Assembly: GCA_022571535.1 (NCBI GenBank)
Contig: JACZXR010000048.1
Coordinates: 1-9,908, forward strand
Length of the DNA stretch: 9,908 nucleotides
Reading direction: 5' to 3'
Source of the DNA: Deltaproteobacteria bacterium
GTDB taxonomy: Bacteria; Desulfobacterota; Binatia; UBA9968; CAXXLF01
Under the pieces are notes generated by a model, which had not been told where the DNA came from, did not search any database, and saw nothing but the letters and a program-made list of their open reading frames with translations. This document shows positions 1-6,626 of this stretch, in pieces; position 1 is the stretch's first letter, and every line of letters begins with the position of its first letter. Position numbers and translations under genes: made by a program.

Positions 1-271
1 GTGCGCAGCTCCGGATATATCAGGTGCCACGGACGGGCACAACGAGGAGGGATCGTCCTGTTGTCTCCTTTGACCGTCCTTGCATTCGAGGAATCGAGTG
101 AATATAAGGAACGTCATTCTGTGTCGCTGGAGGGCCTTTCGACCGGCTCTCCGGATTGATTTGGGCGCTTGCTCCGCGTGGCCCCGCGTGTAGCCCAGAG
201 AGCTCTTGATAATCGCGTAGGACATGGCTCTCCAGGCATGGTGATGCCCCGGAAACCCGTGTCGGATACGG
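1..271. other. 5' edge region, no recognisable gene
   Basis: No gene is recognised here. One plus-strand frame is open from the edge to a TGA at 157-159 (52 codons) and contains a Gly-Tyr-Ile-Arg-Cys-His-Gly stretch that misses a haem CxxCH motif by one residue. The minus strand is open from an ATG at 223-225 to the left edge (75 codons) with a very basic, unfamiliar product. Neither has a clear ribosome binding site or a family match. A short inverted repeat, ccggctctccgg, lies at 143-154. The stretch may be an intergenic region or the tail of a decayed gene. Confidence 0.4.
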
Positions 272-784
272 ATGTCAGACCTTTTCATTTTTAGGAATGA
301 ACTTCAGCGCTGTGCTGTTTTCATAACAGCAGTGACCGCAGCTTTTGGCCTGGCCGCATGCTCAACTGCTGGGGTCCCTACCCTGGCTTCCAAGGTAGCG
401 GCAGAACGTATCCTCACACCGCCCGTTGGGGAGCAATCGAATTTGACTGAAATGCTCGCGAGGGGATCAAAAGTGTACGCTACATCCTGCCAGCCGTGCC
501 ACGGAGACCGGTATGGCAAGGGGAGCATTGGTAGGGCGCATCCCCACAACGAAAAGGGGCATACCTGGCACCATCCCGATGCTCAGCTGAAGGAATGGAT
601 TCTCCACGGCAAGCCAGGACCAGGATTGAGCGTTATGCCGGGGTTTACATACCTCATGGAAGATGATGTGGAGGCAATTTTAGGCTTCATCAAGACCTGG
701 TGGACCGCAGAGCAGCGAGAGATGCAGGCAGACATATCAAGAAGATACAATCAAGCAATCAACAAAAAGAAGAAGGGGCTGTGA
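272..784 (+). CDS. Mono-haem c-type cytochrome lipoprotein
   Basis: Predicted small electron-transfer protein with one covalently bound haem, exported and lipid-anchored. The N-terminus has a hydrophobic stretch (about residues 15-29) ending in Leu-Ala-Ala-Cys30, a good lipobox, so the mature protein probably starts at Cys30. The haem site is Cys73-Gln-Pro-Cys76-His77. The likely sixth ligand is Met122 in Val-Met-Pro-Gly, the usual place in class I cytochromes c. A His-rich stretch (HTWHHPD, residues 97-103) lies between them, and the tail is basic (KKKK near the C-terminus). The ATG at 272 is the first start after an in-frame stop at 242-244, and the ribosome binding site is weak. A permease gene follows on the same strand within about 90 bases, so the two may be co-transcribed. 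Its redox partner cannot be told from sequence. Confidence 0.85.
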   Translation: MSDLFIFRNELQRCAVFITAVTAAFGLAACSTAGVPTLASKVAAERILTPPVGEQSNLTEMLARGSKVYATSCQPCHGDRYGKGSIGRAHPHNEKGHTWHHPDAQLKEWILHGKPGPGLSVMPGFTYLMEDDVEAILGFIKTWWTAEQREMQADISRRYNQAINKKKKGL

Positions 785-875
785 TCGCCTATATGCTTGA
801 CCCGTATTTTGGATTGTCCGTTGCGTGTCTGGAGCCCGGAATGATCATGACCGTGTTAAAAAAATAGTGTGCTCT

Positions 876-1913
876 ATGGCAGGATTTTGGCACGAAGCCC
901 GGTTTTTCACATGGGAGCTCTTCAAGTTTATGACCCTGTTCGACATCGTGTGGGTCCCTGGGTTATTGCTTGCCGGCTTGCTCGCGTGTCGCTTTCGCTA
1001 CCAGGCATGGAACTCCGTTCTGGCGAATCCCGGGCCTGGCCTAGCAGGGATATTCCGGGCTGTGGCAGCGGGGGTGTTTGGAAGCGTTGGGAGAAAGGAG
1101 AGCATAGGCGCGGTGGATGATCTCCTGAGTCGAGACGTCTCTCCAACCCAGTGTCTTGCCTTCTTGATTGCCAGCCGCAACATGACCATCCACTTCTGGG
1201 CCATCTTTGCCCTTTCTCTGGGTGCCGAGTTTGCTACCGGCCAAATCCTGGGTGCCCTGGTTATGATCGGTATCGTCACGGTGAGCCTCCGTTGCCTGAA
1301 GCTAAAAGCGCTCGAGGCACCGTCAAGAGAAAAGTTACAGGGCGTTGAGTCCGTCGAACACCGGGATCAGTATCCTGACGCGCGGTGCTACTTTCGACTG
1401 ACGGTTGGTTGGCCATCGTCAAGTTCATTGGGCAAGAGATTCGACGATTTGCTCCGTCGCTTTCCGTGGGGATCGTGCTGGGGGGGGATTATCCTGGCTG
1501 CAGGCCTGCGCGGTTGGTGGGTAGTGTTTGCGGATGTTTTTGGACATGCTACGCTCTCCTCGGATCTGATCAATGCCCTCGTCGGTGCTGTGTTGGGCAT
1601 AGCAGTCTCGTTATCTCCTGTCGGGAATCTCCCTGTGATTCACGCACTTTTCAAAACGGACGGGTTGGGTTACCCGGGCATTATCAGCTTTTGTCTGGCC
1701 AGCGCGATTCATCCAAGGGACATCAGGACTTATGTAAGGATTTTCGACCGTAGCCAGGCTCTGGTTCTGTCAGGGCTACTGTTCGGTGCAGCTGTTTTGG
1801 GCGGCCTCGGTTCCACATGGATCTACGCCGCTCTGGGCTTTCGCCCGAACCTCCCCCCCGTCAGGCTAGCAGGAAGTCTTATTAGAGCCCTTCTGGAAGC
1901 TCTGGGGTTTTAA
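876..1913 (+). CDS. YraQ/ArsP_1-like permease, probably with two compensating frameshifts
   Basis: Multi-pass inner-membrane protein resembling the DUF318/YraQ/ArsP_1 permeases, which are built from two similar halves. Numbering is from the GTG at 825. The first half carries G-x3-SVG (83-89) and SPTQCLAFLIAS (106-117). The second carries GAVLGIAVSLSPVGNLPVIH (254-273), then GYPGIISFCLAS (282-293). The pattern of Pro, Gly and a following F-x-LAS-type helix matches the family. Residues about 188-219 are hydrophilic and unlike a permease. Another frame over the same DNA reads IRRFAPSLSVGIVLGG, which joins naturally to IILAAGLRGWW after a run of eight Gs at 1480-1487. I infer a one-base loss near 1376-1400 and a one-base gain in the G run. 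I prefer the ATG at 876; the GTG at 825 is in frame, and neither has a good ribosome binding site. Substrate unknown. Confidence 0.65.
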   Translation: MAGFWHEARFFTWELFKFMTLFDIVWVPGLLLAGLLACRFRYQAWNSVLANPGPGLAGIFRAVAAGVFGSVGRKESIGAVDDLLSRDVSPTQCLAFLIASRNMTIHFWAIFALSLGAEFATGQILGALVMIGIVTVSLRCLKLKALEAPSREKLQGVESVEHRDQYPDARCYFRLTVGWPSSSSLGKRFDDLLRRFPWGSCWGGIILAAGLRGWWVVFADVFGHATLSSDLINALVGAVLGIAVSLSPVGNLPVIHALFKTDGLGYPGIISFCLASAIHPRDIRTYVRIFDRSQALVLSGLLFGAAVLGGLGSTWIYAALGFRPNLPPVRLAGSLIRALLEALGF

Positions 1914-1986
1914 AATGGAAGCGCTGGTCCGGAGATGAAAAGAGAACAGGAGATTTTTGTCGCTACAACTATGTGGGGTATAAGGG

Positions 1987-2580
1987 TCAGGGTTGCTGCT
2001 CAGCCACGAAGCGAAAGCTTACCTCCGTATGGTTGCCTGAGCGGATAAAGAGCAGGACGGGTGTGGCTATGTTAAAATCCTCAAACAGGATCTTTATTTT
2101 GCCTTTTACGGTGATTCTTTTTTCCTCTTGGGTGAGCTTGACCGGTACCCGGAGCTCCCTTTCCACTCCATGCAGCTTGAGCACTCCCCTGATCGTGAAT
2201 TCCCATGCCTTTTCTGGGGACTGTGACTTCTTGACGTCCTCGATCCCAGTGCTGGTAAAGACGATTACAGGGAATTCCTCTACCTCCAGGTAATATTCCT
2301 GTATGTCCTCGTCCCTTAGTCCAATGTTGCTGTTATAACTGGCCGCATCGATAGTGATTCTCACCTGTCCCGTGCCCTGGAGGTCCTGGATATCACCGTT
2401 AGCCTCACCTTCGCGGACAGTAAATTTGCCATTGACGATTCCGAACGGATTGGGGACCTGCGTCAGAATCTGACTTTCTTGAGGCAGAAGCTTGAAGCGG
2501 ATTACCTCTGCTGCCTCTGAGGCTAAAGACGAGGCCAGCGTAAGAAGCAGTATAAGGATGGAAGTTCGAAAGATTAACAC
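1987..2580 (-). CDS. YceI-family exported lipocalin-like protein
   Basis: YceI proteins are periplasmic beta-barrels that bind isoprenoid or other lipid-like molecules. Counting from the upstream GTG at 2604, this one shows a signal peptide (about 9-32, ending Ala-Ser-Glu-Ala-Ala), the conserved RDED segment (97-100), EFPVIVFTS (110-118), TIRGVLKLHGV (137-147) and a late DFNI (176-179). These follow the family order. I start it at the GTG at 2578-2580, because the eight codons before it lie in a REP-like repeat (2593-2604) that is probably not ancestral coding sequence. It is convergent with the permease gene; the 73-base gap shows no clear terminator. A remnant of a second YceI-type gene lies at 4846-4953. 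The ligand is unknown. Confidence 0.85.
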   Translation of the reverse strand: MLIFRTSILILLLTLASSLASEAAEVIRFKLLPQESQILTQVPNPFGIVNGKFTVREGEANGDIQDLQGTGQVRITIDAASYNSNIGLRDEDIQEYYLEVEEFPVIVFTSTGIEDVKKSQSPEKAWEFTIRGVLKLHGVERELRVPVKLTQEEKRITVKGKIKILFEDFNIATPVLLFIRSGNHTEVSFRFVAEQQP

Positions 2581-2590
2581 AGTGGCGTCT

Positions 2591-2700
2591 TTACCCCGTA
2601 CCACAGAACGTCCCGTGTGTGAGTGCGGGGATGAATGTTCTGGACTTTCCCGATGGGCCGCACCCCAAAGCCACGGACGTAAGTCCGTGGTACGGGGTTT
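2591..2700. repeat. Inverted pair of REP-like palindromic repeats
   Basis: The right copy contains a perfect hairpin, ccacggac-gtaa-gtccgtgg (2671-2690), followed by tacggggt. Its outer part gtggtacggggt (2687-2698) is an exact 12-base inverse of accccgtaccac (2593-2604). The left copy continues with agaacgtcccgtg, a worn version of the same hairpin. The two therefore look like one repeat unit in opposite orientations, about 65 bases apart. This head-to-head arrangement resembles the REP/BIME elements mobilised by REP-associated tyrosine transposases. No such transposase is in the window, so the class is inferred. Confidence 0.6.
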
Positions 2701-2812
2701 ACTCTAAATGAGTACGGAAAGTCAATACTGAGATCACTGGCAAATTGACGCAAGTCTTGGCAAAATAATGGGCAAATGTTTCGGGAACTAGCAATGAGGG
2801 AAAAGAGTTAAC

Positions 2813-2975
2813 GTTGTTAAGGTCATAATTCTGGCTCTGGTTCTGCTCGTTAGGTGCCAGAGTTCGGGCCCAGCCTACGGTTGGGGAGGATATCTTTACC
2901 AGTTTGGCCAGAGATGGGAAGGTTAAGGGAGGCGTTAAAGCTCCAGTCACGCTGATTGAGTTTTCAAATTTCTAG
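2813..2975 (+). pseudogene. Remnant of a DsbA-family thioredoxin gene
   Basis: Two frames together spell the start of an exported DsbA-like protein. From 2813 one frame reads VKVIILALVLLV, a signal-peptide core with no start codon. After a frame change near 2850, a second frame, open from 2829, reads ARVRAQPTVGEDIFTSLARD and then KAPVTLIEFSNF before TAG at 2973-2975. In the intact DsbA-family gene of this window the same place reads DAPVTMVEFSDYQCPFC, so the stop falls just before the catalytic CxxC. The DNA 2939-2964 matches 7961-7986 at 24 of 26 positions. The catalytic domain is missing. Lost start, frameshift and stop make a functional product very unlikely. Confidence 0.65.
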
Positions 2976-2983
2976 TATAGTAT
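2956..2983 (+). promoter_or_regulatory. Possible promoter for the downstream tlpA-like gene
   Basis: TTGAGT (2956-2961) and TAGTAT (2978-2983), 16 bases apart, loosely resemble -35 and -10 boxes. An overlapping TATAGT lies at 2976-2981. They sit about 30 bases before the ATG at 3016, in an AT-rich patch that is also the end of the DsbA remnant. The match is weak and by eye only. Confidence 0.2.
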
Positions 2984-3015
2984 AGGAGAAACCGGAACTT
3001 TGGTTCTTGTCTGTA

Positions 3016-3732
3016 ATGAATAATAATTTTCGAATATTTTTTGCGCTTGTGCTCCTTGTCCTACTTGCCCCGTTCACGGTATCCGCTCAGGAACGGATTG
3101 TAATCAAGGAGGCGGATCTATTAAAAAATTTGAAGCTTATGCCCGAGGCCGAATCCCTGCCTGCCCCTTACTTCGCTTCAGTGACTCCTGAAGGAAAAAA
3201 GTTGAGTATCGATGATCTCAAGGGAAAGCTTGTGATCCTCAACTTCTGGGCCACCTGGTGCCCTCCCTGCCGCCTGGAGATGCCTTCAATGGAAAAGATT
3301 TACAGGGAATTTAAGGGAGAGGGCCTGGAGGTTGTGGCGATAAACTTCTTGGAAGGACCGGAGCCGATAAAACCGTTCCTAAAAGAAAATGACCTCACCT
3401 TTACGGTTCTCATGGATAGGGCTGGAGAGATATCTCAAAGCTACGGGGTCCATGCCCTTCCTGTGACCTTTTTGATTGGCCGGGGAGGAAACGTTCTTGC
3501 AAGGAGTATTGGATATAAAGACTGGCATAATAAGAAGACGCGGAAGTTTATCAGCTTATTGCTGAAGGATGAGGCGATTATCGATCAGAAGGTGAGGGTA
3601 GATGTAGAGAGAAGCTTCTGGCAAGGGGAGCAGTGGCGGCAGCCGCTGGTTTTAGGAAGCGCTGCGCTGATCCTCCTGATCGTTTCTTTTTCCTCCATTT
3701 GGATTTATAAGGCTTTTTTTGCAAAGAAATAA
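3016..3732 (+). CDS. TlpA-like membrane-anchored thiol-disulfide oxidoreductase
   Basis: Thioredoxin-fold protein facing the periplasm, probably keeping cysteines reduced on exported or cytochrome-maturation partners. Counting from the TTG at 3007, it has a signal peptide (4-28, ending TVSAQ), the active site Trp84-Cys85-Pro-Pro-Cys88 within FWATWCPPC and the conserved cis-proline region ALPVTFLIG further on. A hydrophobic helix near the C-terminus (about 214-235) is followed by a short basic tail. A signal peptide plus a C-terminal anchor is less usual than the common single N-terminal anchor. I prefer the ATG at 3016, which begins directly with the signal peptide; the TTG at 3007 would add only three residues. 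No strong ribosome binding site is visible for either. The gene stands alone between the DsbA remnant and the hydrolase gene. Confidence 0.85.
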   Translation: MNNNFRIFFALVLLVLLAPFTVSAQERIVIKEADLLKNLKLMPEAESLPAPYFASVTPEGKKLSIDDLKGKLVILNFWATWCPPCRLEMPSMEKIYREFKGEGLEVVAINFLEGPEPIKPFLKENDLTFTVLMDRAGEISQSYGVHALPVTFLIGRGGNVLARSIGYKDWHNKKTRKFISLLLKDEAIIDQKVRVDVERSFWQGEQWRQPLVLGSAALILLIVSFSSIWIYKAFFAKK

Positions 3733-3911
3733 AGCTCCCCCTTCCCTTTTCCGACTGAACCCCATTGCGGTTTAAATTACCTTCCCATTGAGACCGCTTG
3801 CATAATTTTCCTGCCTACACAATAAGAGTGTATGGTGCCTCCCCCACGTAAATTTTTTTGTCGTGCTCGGAGGTCTGGTGGTCCCACACGGAATAGCTTG
3901 GTATATTCCGC

Positions 3912-4850
3912 ATGGATGTTGTAACTCATGGCATCACGGGGGTTCTTGTTTCTCGCGCACTTCCGAGCGGGCACAATGCCTCCGTTATGGCGGCTGGTCT
4001 TATTGGCGCACTAGCTCCAGATTTGGACGCGGTTGCCAGGCTTTGGGATCCCATGGCGTCCATCACGGTCCATCGTGCCGCCACTCATTCCTTGATCGGT
4101 GGACTGGCTGTCGCTTTAGTAGTGGCCGGATCGGTGTGGGGGCTTTATCGGGAGAATTTTTTCCGACTCTTCTGTGTTGCCTACCTCGGCCTCCTGTCGC
4201 ACATAGGAATGGATCTCCTTACATCTTTCGGGACGGCATTTTTGTGGCCCCTTAGCGGTCGGCGTTTCGGTTTGTCACTCCATTATGTCGTTGAGCCGAT
4301 CATCACCACCTTTGCTCTCTTGTTCCTCATTGCCTCTTTTCGGTTAAGAGGCAGGAGGATCTCTTTGGCATTGAGTGGTTTTATAGGGATTGGGTTGTAC
4401 GTGCTCGTTGCAGCGGCTCACCAGTCAATAGCATTTTCTCGCTGGCAGGGATTTATCGAGTCCCAGGGGATAAGGCCAAGCCGATCGGCTATCATCCCTT
4501 TGTTCCCTGGCCCTTTTCGTTGGCTTGGAGTGGCAGAAACAGAGAAGGCATTTTATCAAAAGCGCTTTTGGGTTTATGGATCAGCTATAGGACCTCCTCA
4601 TCTCTTTTCCAAGACCAAGAATGAGGAAATTGCATCAGTGCAGCAGTTAAGAGAGGTGAAGCAGTTCTTGGATTTTGCCCGCTTCCCATGGCGCCGCGTA
4701 AGGACAGAGGGGTCTTTCCGGATCGTCGAATATCGAGATCTAGCCTTTGCCGATCACCCCCTGGGGTTTCTCGGCGGTCCTTTATCTCTTCAGATATGGG
4801 TGGATGAGTCGGGCGCCGTCAAAAAGGTGGAATTAGGCCACCTCTTCTGA
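3912..4850 (+). CDS. DUF457/YdjM-type membrane-bound metal-dependent hydrolase
   Basis: Integral membrane protein of the family called LexA-binding or inner-membrane metal-dependent hydrolases. The chemical substrate of the family is not established. Candidate metal ligands occur in the family order: His6 in MDVVTHGITG, Asp37 and Asp39 in APDLD, His54 and His59 in HRAATHS, and His97 and Asp101 in SHIGMD. Hydrophobic segments lie at about 62-78, 85-100, 126-143 and 150-168, followed by a soluble C-terminal half. The ATG at 3912 is the only good start, because an in-frame TAG lies 18 bases upstream. No Shine-Dalgarno sequence is near it. The start is instead preceded by a small inverted repeat, ggaata (3890-3895) and tattcc (3904-3909). 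The 3' end abuts a decayed YceI fragment on the other strand. Confidence 0.85.
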   Translation: MDVVTHGITGVLVSRALPSGHNASVMAAGLIGALAPDLDAVARLWDPMASITVHRAATHSLIGGLAVALVVAGSVWGLYRENFFRLFCVAYLGLLSHIGMDLLTSFGTAFLWPLSGRRFGLSLHYVVEPIITTFALLFLIASFRLRGRRISLALSGFIGIGLYVLVAAAHQSIAFSRWQGFIESQGIRPSRSAIIPLFPGPFRWLGVAETEKAFYQKRFWVYGSAIGPPHLFSKTKNEEIASVQQLREVKQFLDFARFPWRRVRTEGSFRIVEYRDLAFADHPLGFLGGPLSLQIWVDESGAVKKVELGHLF

Positions 4851-4953
4851 TGGAAGGAATGGTAATGTTGAAGTCCTTAGGCAGGGGCCGCACATTACCC
4901 TCTACGTCCGGCTTGACAGAGAGAGAAACAACCAGTAACTTCATTTCTGTGCT
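4846..4953 (-). pseudogene. C-terminal remnant of a YceI-family gene
   Basis: The minus strand encodes STEMKLLVVSLSV, then VEGNVRPLPKDFNITIPS. This aligns with the intact YceI protein of the window (ERELRVPVKL, then VKGKIKILFEDFNIATPV) with one two-residue gap. Shared are a Glu, the Val-x-Gly pair, Asp-Phe-Asn-Ile and the following Pro. The reading continues only as unrelated residues into the end of the hydrolase gene, and nothing like the N-terminal YceI barrel is visible upstream. It looks like a short piece left by a deletion or recombination. The similarity is short and judged by eye. Confidence 0.45.
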
Positions 4954-5305
4954 TACAAACCGTTTTTTGATTGTTTCCCTTATTTTATTTTTCTCCCTCT
5001 TTGGATTTCTTATCGCCTTTGCCGCTTGTCTCGTAGAAACCGAGGTCCAAGCGAAAAGCGCCAGGCAGATTCCGACTTCTATCTCGTGCTTGGATAATGA
5101 GGCGCATCCTTTTCTCTCCATGCTCTCTCATCCTGGACACAAGAGCAGCTCTTCACCAAAGATCGGAGAGAGACCAATAGTCGCTTATCACATGGCCTTC
5201 TTGTACGAAGGGACCTCTTATGGCATGGCTTTGCGGCGTTTAGGCCCTAAATTCCTTCCTCTTACTGTTCCAATCTACCAACTCAAGGCAGTTTATCTGA
5301 TTTAG
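4949..5305 (+). CDS. Doubtful small exported or membrane protein
   Basis: Family not recognised. From the GTG at 4949 the product has a strong hydrophobic segment (LIVSLILFFSLFGFLIAFAA), then VETEVQAKSA, which could be a signal-peptide end. About 85 polar residues follow, with no repeats or catalytic pattern I can name. The frame is also open upstream to an ATG at 4850, but that part is antisense to the YceI remnant and is unlikely to be coding. No good ribosome binding site is seen. It may be a real small exported protein, or chance openness in a region of gene debris. Confidence 0.3.
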   Translation: MLTNRFLIVSLILFFSLFGFLIAFAACLVETEVQAKSARQIPTSISCLDNEAHPFLSMLSHPGHKSSSSPKIGERPIVAYHMAFLYEGTSYGMALRRLGPKFLPLTVPIYQLKAVYLI

Positions 5306-5677
5306 CCTGCTGCCTAAAGGCTCCCGCAGCTATCTATACTTTACGGAAATCGAACAATTCGAGGAAACCTCGGCTTGCATCGATGAGACTAGAATTTATT
5401 AAAGAAGTCAATGTCATGGACGCCAGAGACCCAGGGGCACAAGCGGGGTTAAAGCTGACACAAGTCAAGCTGAATCGCAGCGTGATCCGTATGCCCAACT
5501 CGGCTATCGTCATGGGGAATATTGAGACTTCAGATAGGTTGAAAGTAGGGGATAAGAAAGCGGAAGCGTCTTGGATAAAGCTCTGCTTTTAAGGACATTT
5601 CTAAGTCGTGAATCGGGCTCCCATAATCGGGCTTGAAAACGTAACCAGGGGCTGCCGCCCGGGCGAGCAGGTGTACC
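5306..5677. other. Gene-poor spacer before the Lgt-like/TlpA fusion
   Basis: An open frame of 69 codons from 5383 to 5592 on the plus strand has no signal peptide, no known motif and no clear ribosome binding site, so I do not call it a gene. A short direct repeat, aatcgggct, occurs at 5611-5619 and 5625-5633. AGCAGG at 5666-5671 is the likely ribosome binding site of the next gene. Nothing else stands out. Confidence 0.4.
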
Positions 5678-6559
5678 GTGCCTGAGGCGTTCACTATTGG
5701 GCCGATCCTGCTTCCGACCCGACCGGTGAGCGTTCTGCTGTCGCTGTTTCTCGCAATCTGGGTATCCGGACGAATTGCAAGGTACACCGGCCTTGAACAA
5801 GGCTGGATACAGGGCGTGGCGGAGACCAGTGCCTGGTTGGGGTTGATTGGCGCGCGGCTCGGGTTCGTTTTCGCCAACTGGAGCGCGTTTCGAGATGCGC
5901 CCTGGACCGCCCTCTACTTCTGGCAGCCAGGTTACCTGCCTTATGCTGGTGTGATGCTTGGAGTGGCCTATGCCTTCTGGCGCCTGAAGAAGAGACATCT
6001 TGCTGAGCGCATGGTCTACCTGCGGGCCCTGAGCGGTGGCTTTGTCACGGGTGCCCTGTTTCTCGGCGGTGTCCTGGTATCCATGGGCCTGCTGGCCAGC
6101 CCCGACATTCTGAGCAGAGGTGACAAGGTGCCGGATTTTACGCTGCAGACCTTAAACGGCGAGAAGGTAAGCTTTTCCAGTCTCAAAGGACGCGGTGTAG
6201 TGATCAATTTCTGGGCCACCTGGTGCCCGCCCTGCCGCCGCGAGATGCCGCTGTTGGATGCTGTACAAAAAGAGTATAGCCCGCGGGGGCTGTCCATCGT
6301 TGGGGTCGACCTCGATGAGCCTGCCGCTGCAGTCAGGAAGTATGTCGAGTCGATCGGCGTCACCTTCCCAATCTGGGTGGACGCGCCGCTATCGCAGTCC
6401 GGTTTTGACCGGACAAGGGAGCTGTACGACCGCTTCGGTGGTGTGGGCTTGCCCACCACTTTTTTTATATATCCGAACGGTACAATCCGTAGTGTGCATA
6501 TCGGAGAGCTGAACCGCGCAACATTGCAGAACCGTGCCGAGGAAATCTTAACGGAGTGA
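5678..6559 (+). CDS. Fusion of Lgt-like membrane domain and TlpA-type thioredoxin
   Basis: Residues 1-140 are a multi-helix membrane region resembling the N-terminal half of prolipoprotein diacylglyceryl transferase: FTIGPILL near the start and GARLGFVF (58-65), close to the Lgt GARLGYV motif. Where Lgt has its catalytic His (His103 in E. coli, in a FHGG context) this protein reads GYLPYAGV. The later Lgt part with the essential arginines is absent, so lipoprotein acylation is unlikely. Residues 148-293 form a thioredoxin domain with Trp182-Cys183-Pro-Pro-Cys186 and cis-Pro259 in GLPTTFFIYPNG. It is probably a membrane-held periplasmic disulfide reductase that uses the Lgt-like part as anchor or electron entry. 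The GTG start at 5678 has AGCAGG (5666-5671) six bases before it. The gene ends 67 bases before the transpeptidase gene. Confidence 0.85.
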   Translation: MPEAFTIGPILLPTRPVSVLLSLFLAIWVSGRIARYTGLEQGWIQGVAETSAWLGLIGARLGFVFANWSAFRDAPWTALYFWQPGYLPYAGVMLGVAYAFWRLKKRHLAERMVYLRALSGGFVTGALFLGGVLVSMGLLASPDILSRGDKVPDFTLQTLNGEKVSFSSLKGRGVVINFWATWCPPCRREMPLLDAVQKEYSPRGLSIVGVDLDEPAAAVRKYVESIGVTFPIWVDAPLSQSGFDRTRELYDRFGGVGLPTTFFIYPNGTIRSVHIGELNRATLQNRAEEILTE

Positions 6560-6626
6560 CTCCATTGATCTATCCCCGCTCAGGCCGTTTCCGGCACGTG
6601 CGCCAGGATCGTATGATGAGAAAGTT

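Noticed and set aside
1..159. Plus-strand frame with GYIRCHG that could be a cytochrome c fragment with a lost haem cysteine
   Set aside because: The first haem cysteine is absent, the rest of the frame has no cytochrome features, and a single CHG is common by chance.
1..225. Minus-strand open frame running off the left edge
   Set aside because: Product is very basic and unfamiliar, has no ribosome binding site, and the region is GC-rich enough for chance open frames.
1480..1487. G run read as a phase-variation switch
   Set aside because: A single run of eight Gs with a compensating change upstream fits an error or a neutral double indel better than a switch; no evidence of length variation is available.
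2699..2950. Minus-strand open frame of 83 codons
   Set aside because: It is antisense to the DsbA remnant, which explains the sequence better, and it has no motif.
5383..5592. Plus-strand open frame of 69 codons
   Set aside because: No ribosome binding site, signal peptide or recognisable motif; mentioned only as part of the spacer.
5510..5998. Long minus-strand open frame of 162 codons
   Set aside because: It is antisense to the Lgt-like/TlpA fusion; its product is Pro/Arg/Gly-rich without domain features.
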